64,000 nucleotides of DNA from Gordonia bronchialis DSM 43247 (GTDB lineage: Bacteria; Actinomycetota; Actinomycetes; Mycobacteriales; Mycobacteriaceae). The position numbers and the translations under genes were made by a program. The notes beneath the pieces were generated by a model that saw only the letters and a program-made list of their open reading frames with translations, did not search any database and was not told where the DNA came from. How positions within the stretch are numbered: position 1 is the stretch's first letter; every line of letters starts with the position of its first letter. Where the stretch lies: the NCBI RefSeq assembly GCF_000024785.1, contig NC_013441.1, positions 4,464,001 to 4,528,000 of the forward strand. The letters run 5' to 3'. This document shows, in pieces, positions 26,575 through 34,988 of the stretch.

Positions 26575-27477
26575 TCAGGCGCCTGTGGTCTCCATATCTC
26601 GGGCCGGTTCCGTTGTTTCGGCCGGACGGTGCACCGGACAACCGGGCGCGAACGTACCCATCTGGTCGATGTCGAAACCGTTGGGGTAGCTACGGATTCG
26701 TGACATGTCCTGGACGTACTGCGGCTTGCGGCGCGACGGCAGCACCGAGAGCAGGCGAGCCCGCGCCTTGAGCGCGCCTCGCGACGCGGCACGAGCGAAC
26801 CTGCCCGGTTCGTCGAATCCGAACGCCTCGATGAGTGGCTCGTCCATCAGGGCACGGCTGAAGAGATCGACGCCCCGCGCGGCAAACCGCGGATAGAACG
26901 AGCACATCAGTTCCATGGTTGCGTCGGCGACGCGGCGCGATCCCGCGTCGAAGGCGAAATGCTCGGCCTCATAGCTGTCCATCAACGCCGCGAAGTCGTC
27001 GTAGGTCTCGGGAATGCCCTTGATGTTCATGTGTTTTCCGAGCGTCTGGTAGTAGCGCACCGACGCCCGGATCTCGTCGTCGGTGAGATCGCGCCACCCG
27101 AAGTCGGCCAGCCAGCGTCGCGGTACCACCACGAAAGTCGCCAGGACATAGCGGAAGTCGTCGTTGGAGATGTCATACATCTTGTGCATTTGGTTGATGC
27201 GACGGATTGCCGATCGCCCACGGGTGCTGTCGAAGCCTTCCACGAGCGGGATCTCGAGAAGGATGCCGGTGTCGTCGTAACGCTTCTGCGTCGCCTCGGT
27301 GAATGCCGCGGTCTCGTCGAGGAGTCGCCCGATGCTGGGTACGGCGTAGGTGCGGAAGAGTGCGAAACTCAGCGCCTGGTTGATGTCCCAGGGGAACTCG
27401 TAGGTGGCGAGATTGCGATACATCTCGGCGAAGTCGGTTTCCGGATTGAGTCCGGCATTGGGGCGCTTCTTGAGCAC
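26575..27477 (-). CDS. MpaB-like oxygenase (DUF2236 family)
   Basis: This 300-residue protein has the conserved blocks of the DUF2236/latex-clearing-protein-related group: AFTEATQKRYDDTGILL, then INQMHKMYDISNDDFRYVLATFVVVPRRW, then SYEAEHFAFDAGSRRVADA. The His-containing helices presumably bind heme or iron. Characterised relatives include rubber oxygenase Lcp and the mycophenolic-acid oxygenase MpaB; the substrate here is unknown. A GTG at 27477 with AAGGAG seven bases upstream is the best start. It is divergent from a TetR regulator, which probably controls it. Confidence 0.72.
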   Translation of the reverse strand: MLKKRPNAGLNPETDFAEMYRNLATYEFPWDINQALSFALFRTYAVPSIGRLLDETAAFTEATQKRYDDTGILLEIPLVEGFDSTRGRSAIRRINQMHKMYDISNDDFRYVLATFVVVPRRWLADFGWRDLTDDEIRASVRYYQTLGKHMNIKGIPETYDDFAALMDSYEAEHFAFDAGSRRVADATMELMCSFYPRFAARGVDLFSRALMDEPLIEAFGFDEPGRFARAASRGALKARARLLSVLPSRRKPQYVQDMSRIRSYPNGFDIDQMGTFAPGCPVHRPAETTEPARDMETTGA

Positions 27478-27505
27478 AGTGGTCTCCTTCACATCGATGA
27501 CGAGA

Positions 27506-27534
27506 AGGATAAGTCTGGTTATGGTTTTGTGCAA
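27506..27534 (-). promoter_or_regulatory. sigma70-like promoter candidate for the MpaB-like gene
   Basis: Reading on the minus strand, TTGCAC (27534-27529) is followed after exactly 17 bases by TATCCT (27511-27506). The start codon and its AAGGAG ribosome-binding site lie just downstream, giving a short leader. The -35 match is only partial. The same short region must hold the TetR operator and promoter. Confidence 0.4.
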
Positions 27535-27557
27535 GGGATCACATCTACACTGGATCG

Positions 27558-28205
27558 GTGGAGTCAACCGAACGGCGACGGACCACTCCGTCGCACACCG
27601 CCAAGGTGCGCTACCTCGACGCCGGATTGCACATCTTGGCCGAGCAGGGGCACGGCGGCCTGAAACTCGCGACAGTATGCAAGGCGGTCGGGGCGACCAC
27701 CGGGTCCTTCTATCACGCCTTTCCCAGCTGGGGCGCCTACACAGCGGCTCTCATCCGCTACTGGCGTGCCGAGAAGAGTCAGCGACTCATCGCCGACGCC
27801 GCAGCGATCGACGACCCACTTGAACGACTCACGTTCCTCACCGGTATCGCGCCGCGGCTCCCACACGACACCGAGGCCGCCATCCGCGTCTGGGCCGACA
27901 AGGACACCGACGTGCGCGCCATCCAGGCAGAGGTCGACGAGGAGCGGCGCAGCTACATCGCCGACGCCATCACCGTCGTGACCGGCGACCGCGCCGGTGC
28001 CGAGCGCCATGCAACTGCAGCGATGTATCTGTTGGTCGGCTACGAGAACGGCACGCACCGCAGCGTCGAGGCTCTCGACTGGGCGCTGCAGACCCTGCTC
28101 ACCCAGGTGCTTGCCGGGGTCGAGGGCGTAGCAACAGATGAGGGCACAGCGCGGCGTGGCGATGCAAGCAGCACGCAACCAAGCCGCCCCTACAGTCCGA
28201 ACTGA
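27558..28205 (+). CDS. TetR-family transcriptional regulator
   Basis: This 215-residue regulator has the TetR N-terminal HTH: VRYLDAGLHILAEQGHGGLKLATVCKAVGATTGSFYHAFPSWGAYTAALI, about residues 17-66. The variable helical ligand domain includes IRVWADKDTDVRAIQAEVDEERRSYIADAI. The start is a GTG. It is divergent from the MpaB-like oxygenase gene with about 80 bp between starts, and it is probably that gene's repressor. The last 25 residues are Ser/Pro-rich and may be unstructured. Confidence 0.82.
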   Translation: MESTERRRTTPSHTAKVRYLDAGLHILAEQGHGGLKLATVCKAVGATTGSFYHAFPSWGAYTAALIRYWRAEKSQRLIADAAAIDDPLERLTFLTGIAPRLPHDTEAAIRVWADKDTDVRAIQAEVDEERRSYIADAITVVTGDRAGAERHATAAMYLLVGYENGTHRSVEALDWALQTLLTQVLAGVEGVATDEGTARRGDASSTQPSRPYSPN

Positions 28206-28386
28206 GCCACCCACTACCCGAGCCCCGTCGCCGCACCTCCCCACGCCGCCTGAGGGTGTGCGAGGCGCCGGCCGAGCGCCTCGAAGGCCTCTTGACCGCG
28301 CGAACCACACTGGAGCACAACACATCACAACAAGATTCGAAAAACTGTGCGAAACCCCTTGCGCCCACCACGACCGCTCGGTACTG

Positions 28387-28402
28387 TCGAACATAGTTTC
28401 GA
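28387..28402 (+). promoter_or_regulatory. LexA-type SOS box upstream of the 13E12 gene
   Basis: TCGAACATAGTTTCGA matches the mycobacterial SOS box TCGAAC-N4-GTTCGA with one mismatch (T for the first G of the right arm). It ends 21 bp before the GTG start of the 13E12-type gene. Several 13E12-family genes in Mycobacterium tuberculosis are LexA-regulated, so the placement is credible. Confidence 0.65.
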
Positions 28403-28422
28403 TACGGCGGGGAGGGGGTTCG

Positions 28423-30256
28423 GTGGCCGACAACAAGTACAACGTTCAGCCAGGCGATCAGCTGTTGCCGGATGACTCGCGTTCGTCGGCGGGGTTCGAG
28501 TCGTGGGAGGTGTGGCGGCCGGGTCAGGGGTGGGAGCCGGATCTGCCGCAGTCGTATGCGGCGTTGATGGCCGCGCGGATCGCGACCGGGCGCGATCCGG
28601 CACCGACTGTGGAGTCTGCGGAGTCGTCGGGCCCCGACGGTGATCTGCCGGCCCTGTATGCGTTGTTGGGGCAGGTGGTCGATCAGATCGCGGTGGCGGA
28701 GTCCTCGGGTTTGTCGGATGCGCAGGTCATCGAGGTGGCCGAAGCCCATGAGCTGATCGCTCGCCGGTTGTGGGGGTTGGGGCATCGGCGGGTGATGGAC
28801 ATCTCGGACCGTGGTGCGTTCACCAAGACCGGCCATAAGTCGATCCGCCAGTTCATGGACGACCGGCTGCGGATCACTGATCTGCGTGGTCGGGTCGCGG
28901 CGATGGACGCGATCTGTGCCAAGTATTCGATGCAGGGTGAACGACTCACCCCGAAACATCCGTATCTGGCCGACGCGGTGGCTGAGGGCGCTCTCGGGCC
29001 AAGTCATGTGACCGCGGTGTTGGAGGCACTCGACAAGATTCCCGCCGCAGTGATTCCGGAGAAGAAGCACGCCGCGGAAATGCTGTTGGTCGATGCGGCC
29101 CGGTCGTGTACGCCCACCCAGATCGGGAAGGTGGGGCAGAAGATCCTGGGCTATCTGGATCCGGACGGATCGTTGACCGAAGACCGCGACCGTGCCCGCC
29201 GGCGCGGGATTCGTCTGTCCCCGCAGGACGCGCAGTTGATGTCGAAGATCGTCGGGCATCTGGATCCGGTCACCCGGGCCATGTTCGACATGGTGTTGGC
29301 GGCCTGGGCCGCGAAGGGCATGAACAACCCGGCCGATGAAGTCCCGTTGGTAGGACCGGTCGACGGGGTCGACGAACAACAGGTGGCCGAGGCCGCCGGG
29401 CGTGATGATCGCAGCCCGGAGCAACGCAACCATGATGCGTTGAAGGCGATCCTGCGGGCGGCCCTGGATGGTGGGGTGTTGGGGCAATCGCACCGGGGGT
29501 TGCCGCCGCATCTGGTTGTGAAGATCACCGAATCCGAGTTGCGCGAGCAGGCCGGGGTCGGGGAAACCACCACCGGCGCGATGTTGCCGATCTCCGATGT
29601 CATCGCCTTGGCCGCCGAAGCCCAGTCGCATTTGGCGGTGTTCGCCGATCACACCGAAGCGCCCTTGTATTTGGGGCATGGGGAACGGTTGGCATCACGC
29701 GATCAGCGGTACATGATCTTCGCTCACCAGCCGGGCTGTACCTGCCCGGGCTGCACTACCTCGACCGCCTACAGCGAAATCCACCACGCGGCGAAGGATT
29801 GGGCTGATGGTGGCACCACCGAAATCTCGATACGCCTCGGGCTCGCAAGCTCGCACGTGGCTACTCGATCCAAGTATCGACACCCTGACCACCGCGTGCG
29901 GGCCGCACAACCGGATGGTCGGCCCGAAACCCGGCCAGTACACCACCAGCGTCCTCACCGACGGGCCGGATGCCGGGCGGACGGCGTGGCGGTTGAACAC
30001 CGAGGACGGGATGCCGCCGAATGAGGCGCGGATCAATCGGGTCAATGACATCGGCCCGCAGATCGTGGCCTACCTGAAAGTCATTCGTGTCCAACGCGAA
30101 CACGACCAACAATCCCGGGCCGCGACGACCGCCCCGCTGATCCGGGACGTACGGGACACCCCCGACAGTCGTCGTATCCGCCGGATGATCGCCGGCTGCT
30201 GGACCATCCGCCGCATCAACCTCGACAACGACGACCGCCTCCGAGCCGGACCCTGA
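28423..30256 (+). pseudogene. 13E12-repeat family DUF222/HNH endonuclease, interrupted by a 52-bp repeat
   Basis: The GTG start follows a GGGGAGGGGG. The DUF222 domain covers roughly residues 60-350 (AHELIARRLWGLGHRRVMDISDRG; KHPYLADAVAEGALGPSHVTAVLEAL). The HNH region begins with the Cys pairs in AHQPGCTCPGCTTSTAYSEIHHAAKDWADGGTTEI. At 29827 a 52-bp dispersed repeat shifts the frame. Past the repeat, IDTLTTACGPHNRMVGPKPGQYTT continues the HNH module exactly where it should, in the new frame, to 30256. The family's role is unknown, but it is SOS-linked in mycobacteria. As written, the HNH domain is broken and the protein would end at 30024 with an unrelated tail. Confidence 0.82.
29827..29878. 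repeat. 52-bp dispersed palindromic repeat inserted in the 13E12 gene
   Basis: The insert begins tcgatacgcctcgggctcgc and continues through aagctcgcacgtggctactc. It matches, on the opposite strand, the repeat at about 12863-12912. Its centre GGGCTCGCAAGCTCGC is self-complementary in part. It is bounded by ATC on both sides (29824-29826 and 29876-29878), which could be a 3-bp target duplication. Removing 52 bp restores one continuous DUF222/HNH frame. Confidence 0.75.
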
Positions 30257-30279
30257 CGCCGCCCCACCGTCAGCACTCA

Positions 30280-30306
30280 CCCCGCCACCAGCCACCGGTG
30301 GCGGGG
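30280..30306. terminator. bidirectional hairpin after the 13E12 gene
   Basis: The arms CCCCGCCACC (30280-30289) and GGTGGCGGGG (30297-30306) pair perfectly over a 7-base loop. It lies between the stop of the 13E12 gene on the plus strand and the stop of the HpnE-like gene on the minus strand. Confidence 0.65.
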
Positions 30307-30338
30307 CACAAGTACGTGGTCGACGCAGAACCAGTAGG

Positions 30339-31682
30339 CTACGACCCGCCTTCCAGGATCACCTCGACAGCGCGCGCCGCACTCTGACAGGCACCCTCCA
30401 TCGTCGTTGTCCAATCGGTTCGGGTCCAGTCTCCGGCCAGCGCCAGACCGCGCACCGCGGTCCGCTGGTCGGGTCGGATACCCGCGGTGCCGGGCCGCTG
30501 AGCGAAGGTCGACTTCGGCATGCGCACCACATGACTGTGAATCACATTGGCACCCTTGGCCGCCGGGTAATACCGGCGCAGCATATCCATCTGGATGTCG
30601 GTGATCTCGGCGTTGGACTTCGGAATCAGATCATAGGCAGCGGAGACCGTCGTCGAGTAGAAGAAGTTCTCCGTGGCGTCGCGGCCGTGCATCCGCTGGC
30701 GGTCCCAAACCTGTTCCAGCACACCCTCACCGCCGTGCAGGATCTCACCCCAGTCGGTCATCCCGATCGACCGGTCGAGGTACAGGTTCACGCTGACGAT
30801 CGGCACCGGGGTGAGCTGATCGACTGCCGCATAGATCTTTTCGTGACCGGGGACCTGGTCGAGAAGTCCCCGGACGCTCCATACCGGGACCGCGCAGATG
30901 ACCGCGTCCGCGGCGACGCGCTCCCCGTCGGACAAGGTGACACCGGTGACCGCACCGTCGGCGACATCCACCGACGCGACCACCGCCCGATGTCGAACCT
31001 GGACACCGCTGTCCGCAAAGAGCTTCTCGGCGCCCGCGATGAACAGGGTGTCGAGATCGACGGTGGGATAACCGATCGAGATCGGGGTGCGGGTCGCGCG
31101 GGCCCGGCGAATGCCTGTCACGAGCAGGTCGGCTGGCACCTTGGCCGACGAGATATCCGGTTTGTCACCCGTCAGGCCGATGACGATGCCGTCCCACAGC
31201 GCATCGCGCGCAGACTGTGGCATCCCTATTCGGCGGAACCACTCGTCGGCTGTCACATCGTCGAGCCACGCCGGCTGCCGGAGCGCCTGCCGGATCAACG
31301 TCGCCTGTGCCCGCGCCGTCCGCAGCTTGTCGAGGCCGTGGACACCTGGGAGATCTCCGAGAGCCGAGCGCAATCCAGCGATCCCGGCGAACGACGATGT
31401 CCGGGTCGCACCACCGGGCAACCGCATCGTCATATGCCCGGGAAAACTCACGTGTTCGCGGGTTCCGACACTGTCGAGGTAGCGCATCAGATGCTCGTAT
31501 CCGCTGGCGAAGACATGTTGCCCGTTGTCGGGCACATCGTCGACCGCCGCCAGCGGCATCGAGATCGTACGTCCACCCAACGAACCCCGCCGTTCCAGCA
31601 GCGTCACCCGGTGACCCGCCTCCGTCAACCAGACCGCCGAGGCCAATCCGGCCAGTCCCCCACCCACGACCACCACATGCAT
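30339..31682 (-). CDS. FAD-dependent oxidoreductase, hydroxysqualene dehydroxylase (HpnE)/phytoene-desaturase-like
   Basis: This protein of about 447 residues starts with the Rossmann motif MHVVVVGGGLAGLASAVWLTEAGHRVTLLERRGSLGGRT. It contains the amine-oxidase-family segment DNGQHVFASGYEHLMRYL, and ends with the FAD-binding LALAGDWTRTDWTTTMEGACQSAARAVE. The DNGQH box and length fit HpnE, which makes squalene from hydroxysqualene, but carotenoid desaturases are close relatives. No hpnC/hpnD genes are adjacent. An in-frame ATG at 31703 is an alternative start; neither has a strong ribosome site. Confidence 0.72.
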   Translation of the reverse strand: MHVVVVGGGLAGLASAVWLTEAGHRVTLLERRGSLGGRTISMPLAAVDDVPDNGQHVFASGYEHLMRYLDSVGTREHVSFPGHMTMRLPGGATRTSSFAGIAGLRSALGDLPGVHGLDKLRTARAQATLIRQALRQPAWLDDVTADEWFRRIGMPQSARDALWDGIVIGLTGDKPDISSAKVPADLLVTGIRRARATRTPISIGYPTVDLDTLFIAGAEKLFADSGVQVRHRAVVASVDVADGAVTGVTLSDGERVAADAVICAVPVWSVRGLLDQVPGHEKIYAAVDQLTPVPIVSVNLYLDRSIGMTDWGEILHGGEGVLEQVWDRQRMHGRDATENFFYSTTVSAAYDLIPKSNAEITDIQMDMLRRYYPAAKGANVIHSHVVRMPKSTFAQRPGTAGIRPDQRTAVRGLALAGDWTRTDWTTTMEGACQSAARAVEVILEGGS

Positions 31683-31716
31683 GCGGCTCACAGTAGCGGC
31701 CAAACGCGCCTATTGG

Positions 31717-31736
31717 GACGTTTCCACGTAAACGTC
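31717..31736. promoter_or_regulatory. inverted repeat upstream of the HpnE-like gene
   Basis: GACGTTT and AAACGTC are perfect 7-bp arms separated by 6 bases. They lie 35-54 bp before the HpnE-like start, in the divergent gap shared with the pobA fragment. The arrangement suggests an operator, but no dedicated regulator gene is adjacent. Confidence 0.35.
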
Positions 31737-31750
31737 TCAGAATCATCGGC

Positions 31751-31767
31751 TTTTCACTGAGTGAAAA
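31751..31767. promoter_or_regulatory. palindromic operator candidate upstream of the pobA fragment
   Basis: TTTTCACTGAGTGAAAA is a perfect palindrome of 7-bp arms around TGA, about 60 bp before the pobA ATG. 4-Hydroxybenzoate hydroxylase genes are usually controlled by PobR-type regulators; none is present here, consistent with a damaged locus. A second inverted pair, CTCCTTA (31794) and TAAGGAG (31815), covers the ribosome-binding site. Confidence 0.45.
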
Positions 31768-31825
31768 TGAAAGCTTCGGTCTGTGACCCCGGCCTCCTTA
31801 TGCTGCCGAGGACGTAAGGAGTCAC

Positions 31826-32257
31826 ATGCCCCCCAACGCCTCCACCACCCGCACCCAGGTCGCCATCGTTGGCGGCGGCCCGGCCGGGCTGATGCTCGCG
31901 CATCTGCTCGGCGTCGCCGGGATCGACACCGTGGTCCTCGACCGTCGCACCCACGACGAGATCGCCCACACCCACCGGGCCGGCATCCTCGAGCGCGACA
32001 GCGTCCGACTCCTCGTCGACTCAGGTGTGTCCGACCGCGTGCTCACCGACGGCGACGAGCACCAGGGCATCGACCTGCGTTTCGGCGGGGTCAGCCACCG
32101 CATCGACTTCCAGAAGCTCGTCGGGGCGTCGTGCTGGCTCTACCCCCTGGTCCTCGCCGCGTGGTCGCTCATCAGCGTCGGCGTGTACCTCGGCCGGGAG
32201 CGAGTGCGCGGCCGGCCCGCCTCGGATTCGGCTGTCGTATCCGATGGTGCGGCCTGA
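31826..32257 (+). pseudogene. pobA: chimeric remnant: pobA N terminus joined to a membrane-protein C terminus
   Basis: Residues 1 to about 107 are the N terminus of 4-hydroxybenzoate 3-monooxygenase. They include the FAD motif VAIVGGGPAGLMLAHLLGVAGIDTVVLDRR, the RAGILERDSVRLLVDSG segment typical of PobA, and HRIDFQKLVGASCWLYP. After codon 107 (about 32146) the sequence becomes LVLAAWSLISVGVYLGRERVRGRP, a hydrophobic helix followed by Arg residues. This looks like the last transmembrane segment and tail of a transporter, and it ends at 32257. The join happens to keep frame. About 280 residues of PobA are missing, so hydroxylase activity is not possible. Confidence 0.72.
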
Positions 32258-32298
32258 CGGGTACTGCCCCGGACTGGACCGTCGGAGCCGGTCGATGA

Positions 32299-33946
32299 TC
32301 ACGTCGCGGCCACCCAACCGTCCGTCGAGTTGCGCAGGTTGGTGATCTCGTCGTTGTGCAGTTCCAGGCCGGCCACGTCGCGCAGGAACCACTGCGCTTC
32401 ACCGGCGTCGAAACACAAACCGGCGATGTCGGTCTCGACGAGTTCGTCCCACACCCTCATCCGGCTCACCGGCAGCCGCGCGCGGTTACGGCTGGTGACG
32501 ATCACCTGCAGGTGGTGACATCCGTGTTCGAGCAGGTAGTCCATCGCGGCCACCACACCCGCGTCGGAGACGCGGTGCCAGTCGTCGATGACGATCGCCA
32601 TGCGCTGATGCCCGTGCATGGATCTCGTTGATCAGCGAGGTCAGCACGTACTGTTCGGCGCGGGCACCGTGCTCGTCGATCACGTCGGGCAGATCGGTGA
32701 TGACCTCCGAATCGGCGCGCCCGATCGATTCGACGAGGTTGGTGAGGAACCGCGCGACGTCGTTGTCGTCGTGGTCGACGGTCAGCCACGCCACCTTCAC
32801 TCCGTCGCGCACCAGCTCTTCGGCCCACTGCACCGCGACCGTGGTCTTTCCGTAGCCCGCCGGGGCGTGGATCAGTACGAACCGGCGGCGGTCACCGGCT
32901 CGCAGGATCTCCATCAGCCGCGCACGCGGCACCTGGGCTCGGGGACGCAGCGGCGGCCGGAACTTGGTGGACGGTGTCGGCGGCGCAGTGGTGATGCCCG
33001 ACCGTTTGCGCTCACCGGAGACGGTGAGCGGGTCGGCGGCCTGCCCGAGCGGAAGGGCCATGTCGCTCACCGGGACACCGAGCGCGCGCTGCACCCCGCG
33101 AAGTTCCTCACCGAAGGCCGCCACCGACGCCGGGCGGTCCTCGGGCTCCCGGGCCATCGCATGCTCGATGACCTGCGAGAGCTCGGCGGGAAATCCGGCC
33201 GCGGTGAGGTCGGGAATCGGTTCGCTCGCCACCCGAAGGAAGTGCGCGACCACCTGTTCACCGCTGCGTCGCTCGAAGGCGGCATGACCGGTCATCGCGC
33301 AGAACATCGTCGCGCCGAGGCCGTACACATCCGACGACACCGACGGCGCGACACCGGCGAGCAGTTCGGGCGCGGTGAACGCGGGTGAGCCGGTGACCAT
33401 GTCGGCACCGGTCTCGAACCCACCGGAGATGCGGGCGATGCCGAAGTCCGTCAGCTGCGGCTCGCCGTACTCGGTGAGCAGGATGTTTCCCGGTTTGATG
33501 TCGCGGTGCAGGGTGCCCGCGCGGTGCGCGGTCTCCAGCGCACCGGCCACCCGCACGCCCAGGCGTAGGACATCCTGCCAGTCGAGCGGACCGTGTTTGC
33601 GGATGCGGCCGTCGAGCGAGGCATGCGGGTGGTACTGCATCACGATGAACGGGAAGCCGTCCGGTGTGGCACCCACCTCGAGGATGTTGACGATGTTCGG
33701 GTGGCCGGACAGCCGGCCCATCGCGCGCTGCTCACGCACGAATCGTTCGAGATTCTCCTCGTCGAAATGATCGGTGAGGACCTTCACCGCGACGTCACGT
33801 TCGAGCGCGGACTGGGTGCAGCGGTACACGGCTCCGTATCCACCCTGTCCGATCAGGACGGGATCGGCGAATCCGGCGGCGACGAGTTCGGCGCCGATGT
33901 CAGGCACGACATCACGCTGGGTGGTCTGCGGATCGTACTCGGCCAT
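32299..33946 (-). pseudogene. PknK-like Ser/Thr protein kinase with ATPase domain, frameshifted and C-terminally truncated
   Basis: The kinase domain is intact in the first ~280 residues: IGQGGYGAVYRC (P loop), DVAVKVL (Lys), HRDIKPGNILL (catalytic loop), DFGIARISGG and GSPAFTAPELL. A P-loop ATPase of the MalT/PknK type follows (LIHAPAGYGKTTVAVQWAEEL; LTVDHDDNDVARFLTNLVESI). At about 32615 the frame changes by one base. The other frame continues MAIVIDDWHRVSDAGVVAAMDYLLEHG and VIVTSRNRARLPVSRMRVWDEL to DGWVAAT, then stops at 32299. Mycobacterial PknK is about 1100 residues, so roughly the last half, including the regulatory C terminus, is absent. Confidence 0.75.
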
Positions 33947-34015
33947 GGCTGCCTCGATCGCACTCGAGCGCGTTTCTCTGCTCCCAACCTATCCGCACCG
34001 GAGGGGACGTCGCGG

Positions 34016-34984
34016 TCATTTCGGCCGGTGGGCCGCACTCGCGCGGATCGATTCGACGGTCCGCAGCACCGCCAGAGTCCGTGCCGTGTCCACGGCGGGG
34101 TCGGCGTCGCCGGCGATCAGCGCGGCGAATCGTCGGATCTCGTGCACCATGTTGTTCGCCGGGCCGTCGAAGGTGTGCTCGGTGCGGGTCCCGTCATGCC
34201 AGGTCACCGTCGCGTATCGGGGCTGCGCCACGTGCTCGAAGGTGATCGTCGCGAGTTCCCCCTGGATCTCGTTGCGCCGATCGGATGCGGTGATCTTGGA
34301 GTACGACAGGTCGACGACGGATCCGGCGAACGTCGCGAGTGCCGCGCCCGCACCGTCGGCGCCGCCCGCGATGGGCACGGTGGTGGCGGTCACGCGGTCG
34401 GGTTCGCCGAACAGTTCCACCATCGCGGCGATCGTGTACACACCCAGGTCGTAGAGGGCGCCGCCGGCCAGTGCCGGATCGAAGATGTTGACGCGCTCAC
34501 CGGCGAGCACCTTGTCGTAGCGGGCCGAGCGCTGGCAGTAGGCCAGCGACGCACGCCGTACCATGCCGATCTCCGGCAGCAGGGCGCGCAGCGCGGCCAT
34601 CGCGGGATCGTGCACATTGCGCATCGCCTCCAGCACCACCACATCGTGGTGCGCCGCTGCATCGGTCAGCGCCACGAACTCGGATACCGTTGGTACTGCT
34701 GGCTTTTCGACCAGGACGTGTTTTCCGTACCGGATCGCCTGCAGTGCCTGCGCACCATGGATCGCGTTGGGCGAGGCGACGTACACCGCGTCGATCTCCG
34801 ACGATGACAACAGCGCGTCGAGGTCGGCAACCGACGCGGCCAGACCGGTCTCGGCCGCGAAGGCGGCGGCGCGGTCCGGGTCTCGCGAGTAGGCCGTCGT
34901 CGCACTCACCTCCGGCACCGAGGTGGCGGCGTCGAGGAAGTTCCGGGTGATCGTACTGGTACCGATGGTGGCCATGCGGATCAT
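34016..34984 (-). CDS. Gfo/Idh/MocA-family oxidoreductase
   Basis: This protein has 322 residues starting MIRMATIGTSTITRNFLDAA. It has the N-terminal Rossmann fold, IDAVYVASPNAIHGAQALQAI, and the family Lys motif HVLVEKPAVPTVSEF near residue 95. The substrate-domain segments YDLGVYTIAAMVELFG and the later beta-sheet follow. Such enzymes oxidise or reduce sugars and cyclitols with NAD(P). It lies 4 bp after the MFS gene and probably shares its transcript and GntR regulator, suggesting a sugar or sugar-derivative substrate. Confidence 0.82.
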   Translation of the reverse strand: MIRMATIGTSTITRNFLDAATSVPEVSATTAYSRDPDRAAAFAAETGLAASVADLDALLSSSEIDAVYVASPNAIHGAQALQAIRYGKHVLVEKPAVPTVSEFVALTDAAAHHDVVVLEAMRNVHDPAMAALRALLPEIGMVRRASLAYCQRSARYDKVLAGERVNIFDPALAGGALYDLGVYTIAAMVELFGEPDRVTATTVPIAGGADGAGAALATFAGSVVDLSYSKITASDRRNEIQGELATITFEHVAQPRYATVTWHDGTRTEHTFDGPANNMVHEIRRFAALIAGDADPAVDTARTLAVLRTVESIRASAAHRPK

Positions 34985-34988
34985 CAGG

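Noticed and set aside
28099..29679. 526-codon minus-strand open frame rich in Arg/His/Gln
   Set aside because: It is antisense to the DUF222 domain; composition and lack of motifs mark it as a shadow.
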